Source of the DNA: Fragilaria crotonensis
Lineage: Eukaryota > Bacillariophyta > Fragilariophyceae > Fragilariales > Fragilariaceae
Assembly (NCBI GenBank): GCA_022925895.1
Contig: JAKSYS010000519.1
Coordinates: forward strand, 1 to 44,668
Direction: 5' to 3'
DNA: 44,668 nucleotides
Below are positions 39,094 through 44,668 of the stretch, piece by piece; the first letter of the stretch is position 1; each line of letters opens with the position of its first letter. Both the position numbers and the translations under genes were made by a program. The notes beneath the pieces are model-generated. The model searched no databases and was not told the origin of the DNA. It saw nothing but the letters and a program-made list of their open reading frames with translations.

Positions 39094-41031
39094 GGACTGA
39101 CAAAAGAAGTGAGTCAAGTGTGTCAGTCCGTATTCTTCGAAACAATGGTTGCATTGTTCACACGGAGTCTACTAGTAGTGGTTCGCAACAAACTTGTCGA
39201 GTACTTCTGGCACAGATGCTAGTGGCACATGCCAGGTCCCAGATGACGGGTAGCTTTACCAGGCATTCCATGTCAAAGAACGACTCCAGTAGACTACGCC
39301 AAAACACAGCGTTGTGTTGATGGTGGATGGCAAGACTAATGAACAGCGTGCACCATGCCACCGCAACAAGATCAAAATGCCATTGAATCGTTTCATTGTC
39401 ACATCTCAGCTTCAAATGACCGTGTGCAGCAATCAAACCATCTTTCATACTCCATGCGCCATGTCATTTGTCGTACCTTATCGTGCTCTCGTAAACCACA
39501 TCTGAAAGTTCGTATTTTGTGCTGCTTCCACGGCATTCACGACCGTCAGAGTGTGATTTCGATCGTATCGCTCGTGTAGAGTTTGAGAGTATTTTGCAGA
39601 CATCAGAGTTTGCTACTACATACTCGCCGTACCATGTACTATACATACAGTCTTACTATGTACATACTCCGATACACATTAGTTTGTGAACGTATGTGCA
39701 CAGTCACTGTGAACCTCTAACAACTGGTGTCGTTCCCCCTAATCCGATACTATGCATGTTCGTGTGTACCTGTGGCTCGACAGCATGGACCAAGTGGGAA
39801 GTCTATATGTATTTATGTATGCATACGTCATAGGTACTGCAGTCTGCAGTATGTGACCATGTGCCATCTGACTCATTACATGATAGTCGAGCTCGCTGCC
39901 GTACAGGATAGTACTAGCGTTTCGCAATCCACACAGACTCTCCATTCCACTTATGTGCTCATACTCGGAAAATGTGTTTTTGCTTGGTCGTGCGTCGTGC
40001 GTCATTCTGTATCGGACCTAAAAGAATGTTGTAAGTTGTAACTACTGTAGCATGTGATCGTTGAGAAATACCATTCGGAAGGAAGCGTCGGGTCCCTCAG
40101 GACGCGATGAAATGACTAACGACACTCAATGAGAACCATGATCAGAATCACCTTGTCATACCAATGTACATGAGACATAGGGAGGGATTGATGTTGAAGG
40201 GAGATTCGCAAAGGTCATTCAGTTAATTATGCCCCGATTGACTTGTGCAAAGCTAGCTGCGTACGTGGCGGTTGGACGCAGGTTCGTACTGGTATGATAT
40301 TAGGCCAATAATCTTACTGCGTACTGTAGTACCAGGTAGTGTTGTATGCATACGTGTTCATGACCCCAACTTAAGAATCGCTGCCGGAGGCTGTACTCTA
40401 ATCGTTGCTACTGGTATTCGGTACCGTACCGTAGGACGATGAATTCGCGAAGGTTTCTCTACACTAACAGTAAGTGCTTGGGAGAGCCTTTCACAAATAG
40501 TAGGTCCTAAAATTATAAACTAAAATGTAGCAAACGAAGTGAGCTTTGAAATGACTCAAGAGACATGCCAGGTAGGTCATGCCAAAGTGAATTCACCTCA
40601 TTGGATGAGGTAAGATGAGCACCATTTCATATCTTGTCCAAATTTAGAATCGTGCATTGTTCTGTTTCACATGTATGACCCTTACAGTACGATGACGTAC
40701 GCTGCGGAGCAGCACAATACGGTCGTTACAGTCGTCAGGTTCAACTCCCCACTACCGGTACATTGAAACAATAGCCTATGCCGCATTCACTGTTGATGTG
40801 GGTAATGGGAAAGAGGTTTGCAGTAGATAATTGCACATGATGGCGGTACTTGCACACGACACGAAGTTGACTAATCGATGTCGGGAATCCTCGCAAGTAT
40901 CCACGGATATCTTTGATGCGCTTTAAATTAAAGATAATAATAGTAGTAGTAGCAGCCAAGCCACTCAAAGTTTATAGCAAACGACTTGATGCCTTTGCCT
41001 CCGTTTCAAATCCCCGACCCCATACACGTTG
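39094..41031. other. Gene-free spacer
   Basis: This 1.9-kb stretch has only short open frames on both strands. The part just right of 39093 should be the histidine kinase promoter. GTAC words cluster around 40310-40440. I looked for tRNA-like B boxes and found only one weak match (near 40738) without a matching stem. Confidence 0.5.
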
Positions 41032-44000
41032 TCATTCACAGTCACCGCGGGATTCATTTTGTTTCTCTAGCGAGACAGCCTTTGCAACGGCGCCCCAACT
41101 CCTATACAATGCAGCTGCCCTTTTCAAATATAGCGCTCGCTTCATTGCATTTGGCTCGTCACTAAGATAGAGCCTTGCAAGTCTTTCGTTTGATAGTGCC
41201 TCGAAAAACCTACATCGTCCGACAGCGCAGGCAGACGCTGCTTTCTCAAACATAACTTCAACTTGCTCTACTGGCGCTCGTTTGACGCACAGACTCTCCA
41301 TAGCGTGCAAGAAGGTGTTGACGCCAACAAGCATTTCTGTTCCAGTAGTGGCCCACTTGTCAACCTTGCGATGGGCTCGCCGGGCTTGCCTTTTGTGCAT
41401 GCTGACCCCGCTAGTGCGATAAAGATCATAATGACTGGCTGCACTCCAGGTAAGAAGGAACCCAATGGTGAAGTAGCCGTCCATCTCTGCTCTGTATTTT
41501 CCAAGAATTGGCAGGTTTCTCTTGGCAGATTCCCAATCTTCGTACACAAAGGCAAGGATCACTCTGCAAAGACTAACATTGAGTTGCCCAACTTTTGAAC
41601 CAACTTCTTCCACGGACGAAATGAACTCGTCGTCGACAGCTTCGCCACGTAAACTTGAAGGATTTGCATTGCTTACGTCGCCACATATATTTGAAAACTA
41701 AATGAACCAAAATGTTAGTAATGCCCTTCACAAGGAGGAGCGACATGCAGAGAATTAGAACTTACAACTTGCCAAATAGGAAGAACGAACATCAAAGTGC
41801 TCTTGGATTGAAACTCCCGCATTTCCGGGACCACACGCCTTGTGATGGTGATCACTTCCGACAAAGAATCGTCAAGGTATAAACCGGCTGCTAACCACCC
41901 AATGAACCCAGTTTGCGCAACAAACACTTGCCCATAACTCAATGCAGCGTAACTTGCGGCAAACATCTCGTGACGAGAGTTTGAATCCAGCATATTTCTC
42001 CAAAAGTGATTCATGCCATAATTGTAGACTACCATGGAGGCCCTTTCAGACTCTACGCCATACTTGTTTATGATGTTGAAAGCAAGGATCTCAGCCTGGT
42101 GAGAGGTTTCAAAATCGCCCGCAAATGAGTGCACGGACCCCCACGCGAAAAATGTAGCTGGGGAATAGAGTGGAGACATGCCAAACTTAAGCGTGAGCCG
42201 AAGCATCCGCAAACTGATCACAGCATATGTTGCTTTCAATGAACCGCCGAGAATGTAGCAATTGATGGCCATGGCATTCATGACGCCAAAGGCCAAAATC
42301 ATCGTAGTATCAGTCATTTCAGGTAGAAGCAATAACTCAGAAAGTGGCCTTCTACCCATTGCTGCCTTCGCCATGCACAGCTCCTTCGCGACGACTAACA
42401 TATTGATCTTTCGAGGAACCTTGACTCCCAATTGTTGAAGCACTTTCATCCCAAGTAGGACAGAACCCTTGAGGTCGCCTTGGAGTGTTAAGGAGGCCAT
42501 TTCTACGGCATGTGCGGCAGCGTGGTGACGAAGTGAGGTTGCTCGCGCATGGATCTCCTTCAAGATGGCATAGCTTTGTGAGAACATGCCTCTGTTCATC
42601 TCAGTTTCAGCGGCAGTAATCAAGACATCCATACATAGGTCATAACGAGTGTCCCACAACAAACTATCCCCCCGAAGCAACGCCAATGCAATTTGAAGAT
42701 AATCGGATGCGGTACCGAACGCTGCCTTTTCAATCGCCCTTTTCGCGCTTGTCAGGTTCAGTTCGATCAGATCGAACCTTGTACCCGAATAATCAACGAG
42801 GCCAATAGCACGATTCAGGTTATCTGCCGCCAAGAAGATATACCAATCGTCAATCTGCGATATCGGCATCCCTCTCACAGAGTCCCATATCAGGCTACCG
42901 ATTCGCTGATGCAGCAATTGTCGCTCCATTGCGTCAGGCATGAGAGTCTCATACAATACTTCTTGAATCTTGGCGTGAGCAAATTTGAAATGGTCCGGTT
43001 CCGGCATGGTCTCCAACAGTCCTGCCGCAACGGCCATCTGCAAGGCCGCAACTATGCGTTTGCGAATCACGTCCTTCGAATGCCGTTCGAACGTGTACTC
43101 CGCTTGCAGCATATCTTGCTCTTCGTGTACAATCATCACCAAGGCAGCAGCAGGGAAGTCGTGCCCAATGAAGGCTGCAATTTGTAGGATCGATCGTACC
43201 TGCTCAGGAAGATCCCGCATTCTTGACGCCAGGATATCAACAAGATTCTCAGCCACATTCGTTGCTCGCAAGATGAGATCTTTGTCCCACGTCCAGGTGC
43301 CGTCACTATCTTTCGATAGCATACCCTTGCGAACCAGCATGTCGAGAAAATTTAGGGCATGGAACGGGTTCCCATTCGTCTTGTTCCATAGAAGTGTACT
43401 TAGCGATTGAGTCAAAAGAGCATCAATTCCAAGTGTAGTAGAAAGAAGCGTATTCAAGGAATCGCAGTCGAAGCAATCAACACAGATGTCAGTGATTTGA
43501 GAGTTGTGGGTAGAACCATTCAAGTCGTCCGGAAGGGGAGACTGCTTTCTCTCAGCAAGACCGTATTGCCTCAATCGATCTGCGGTTATTTCACCCTCTC
43601 GGTACGAACACACGAGCATGATACAATGCGATTGGCCATCGGTAAGGATCGTTTTCAGAACCTCCATCGACGCATCATCCGCCCATTGCAAGTCGTCTAG
43701 GAAGAAGACAATAGGACTTTCTTGAGATGCCACACATCGTAGGAGTGCTCGAAACAAAAGCTTGAATCGTGTGAACAATTGCGCGCCGCTGCGTCCAGTG
43801 TGTTGGTCTGTGTTTCCATCTTCTGTAGTCATTTCGGCCAAGGTTGGAACCAAATTTCCCAAAAGACTCACATCGGACCAAGAACAGCTCTAATTCTGTT
43901 GCGTAGCTCAGTGCTATTCTCATGTCGCATGATTTGTCGACAGAATTGATCTGATGCGGCTGCAAGTGCAACGTACGGAGCACGCGATTGAAGCTGATTA

Positions 44001-44359
44001 AACCTTCCTTCCATATGGAATACACCTTCCGGAAGTGTATCGAAGAAGGATCTCACGAGAGCACTCTTTCCAGCCCCTGATGGACCATGAATCGTAACTA
44101 CTTCCGTGACCTTCATTGTCACAACTCGATTGTAACAGTCACGAAGCATTAGAAGCTCCTTGTCTCTCCCCACAAGGTCTTTGTGCTTGGTAAAAACGGC
44201 ATCATTCTGAACTCGAGCTTTGCGCAATGATTGTGTCTCCGTGCCATCGTACCATGCTCCTGAACCTGGACGCCGCTGTTGCAAGTTTCTCACGTAGCTT
44301 GTCAATACTGACCGGGTCGTTTTGCTTTGTTCCATCATGCTCTTGTAGCCATCTCTCAT
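41032..44359 (-). CDS. AAA_16/TPR signalling ATPase, frameshifted near its Walker B region
   Basis: Exon 1 starts at ATG 44359 and runs to 41766; a 68-bp GTAAGT...TTTAG intron (41698-41765) leads in phase 0 to exon 2 (41697-41032). Total about 1,085 residues. DLVGRDKELLMLRDCYNRV opens an AAA_16-type NTPase with Walker A GPSGAGKS (residues 92-99). The Walker B block VFFLDDLQWAD is near residue 222. The remaining two thirds are helical TPR-like repeats. Diatoms have many genes of this type, often with an added protein kinase, cyclase or histidine kinase domain; none is present here. The frame shifts by one base at about 43877: GPM-stop in the first frame is followed immediately by VSLLGNLVPTLAEM in the next, where the family would read on through LG.DVSLLGN. 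Either this copy is a recent pseudogene or the sequence has a one-base error. An additional 5' exon cannot be excluded. Confidence 0.8.
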
Positions 44360-44668
44360 TTTTGGCAGACGGAGTGCTTCTGCTCCGAATTTATCGCAAT
44401 CTGCTTATGACCGCTTGTTTCCTCCCGTACCGAGACTAAAATGCACAGAGGAACAGGAAGCAGGAAACACAATGACCACAGAAATATAAAGCCACAGAGA
44501 ATGTACTCGGAATATAAGGTAAATGACTGATTCGTTTTCTACTTATGTATATAATGAAAGGGCAGCGATACTTTCGTTCCTTCTTCATCGGCACTGGAAG
44601 ACTTTTTGCTCTAGTAGAATACGTAGAAACGTATTGCAAAGGATGTTTGGAAATGCATCCTCGGTTTG
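44360..44668. other. Upstream region of the AAA ATPase gene, to the window edge
   Basis: This 309-bp stretch probably carries the promoter, or an intron and earlier exon if the gene extends right. The reading frame stays open for about 15 codons upstream of the ATG (KFGAEALRLPK) before a TAA. No other gene is seen. Confidence 0.4.

Noticed and set aside
40660..40760. Possible tRNA gene because of GGTTCAACTCC near 40738
   Set aside because: The bases around it cannot form the T-arm stem, and no matching acceptor or anticodon stem is seen.

Overview
The window looks like nuclear DNA of a diatom, most likely a pennate one. The reasons are: five HSF-type DNA-binding-domain genes in about 29 kb (HSF expansion is a known diatom trait); a nuclear gene for a plastid-type sigma-70 factor whose presequence has an LAAF cleavage motif of the diatom ASAFAP kind; short GT-AG introns (68 to 166 bp); a CHASE-type hybrid histidine kinase; an AAA_16/TPR signalling ATPase of a family common in diatoms; and intergenic DNA crowded with GTAC words. 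The species cannot be named from the sequence alone.

Layout. 1-1051: 3' part of a type I membrane protein gene (+). 1494-7458: two unrelated HSF-domain genes (-) separated by a spacer with a GTAC-dense block and a possible 587-bp MITE. 9031-11123: plastid sigma factor in three exons (-). 12264-30239: three closely related HSF genes (+) made by segmental duplication. They are separated by a 9.07-kb PIF/Harbinger transposon (13584-22653), a 12-bp-unit satellite (22897-23342) and AT-rich decayed coding DNA (23480-26900). 31742-32756: a two-exon gene of a stramenopile-type family of unknown function (+). 33953-34648: bZIP factor (-). 35443-36219: methyltransferase-like protein (+). 36649-39093: hybrid histidine kinase (-). 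41032-44359: AAA ATPase (-), interrupted by a one-base frameshift.

The most striking region is 13584-22653. A Harbinger element with near-identical terminal inverted repeats and a TTA target duplication lies in the duplicated flank downstream of the first HSF paralogue. The matching flank of the second paralogue (about 28700-28770) preserves the empty site. The two Harbinger genes, transposase (+) and accessory gene (-), converge and both are broken. The transposase reading frame is split by two 5'-truncated non-LTR retroelements in opposite orientation. Three copies of the same 15-bp sequence, AGGTGGCTCAGTATA, flank them, so two separate retrotransposition events reused exactly the same staggered cut inside a DNA-transposon gene. 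The retroelement ORFs are still open while the host transposon has decayed.

The two nearest HSF paralogues are 88% identical in protein but share a 241-bp stretch with no differences, which suggests gene conversion. Sigma factor, HSFs, bZIP factor and histidine kinase make this a regulator-rich stretch, but nothing here shows that they form one pathway. All readings are from manual inspection; family names come from recognised motifs, not from database searches.
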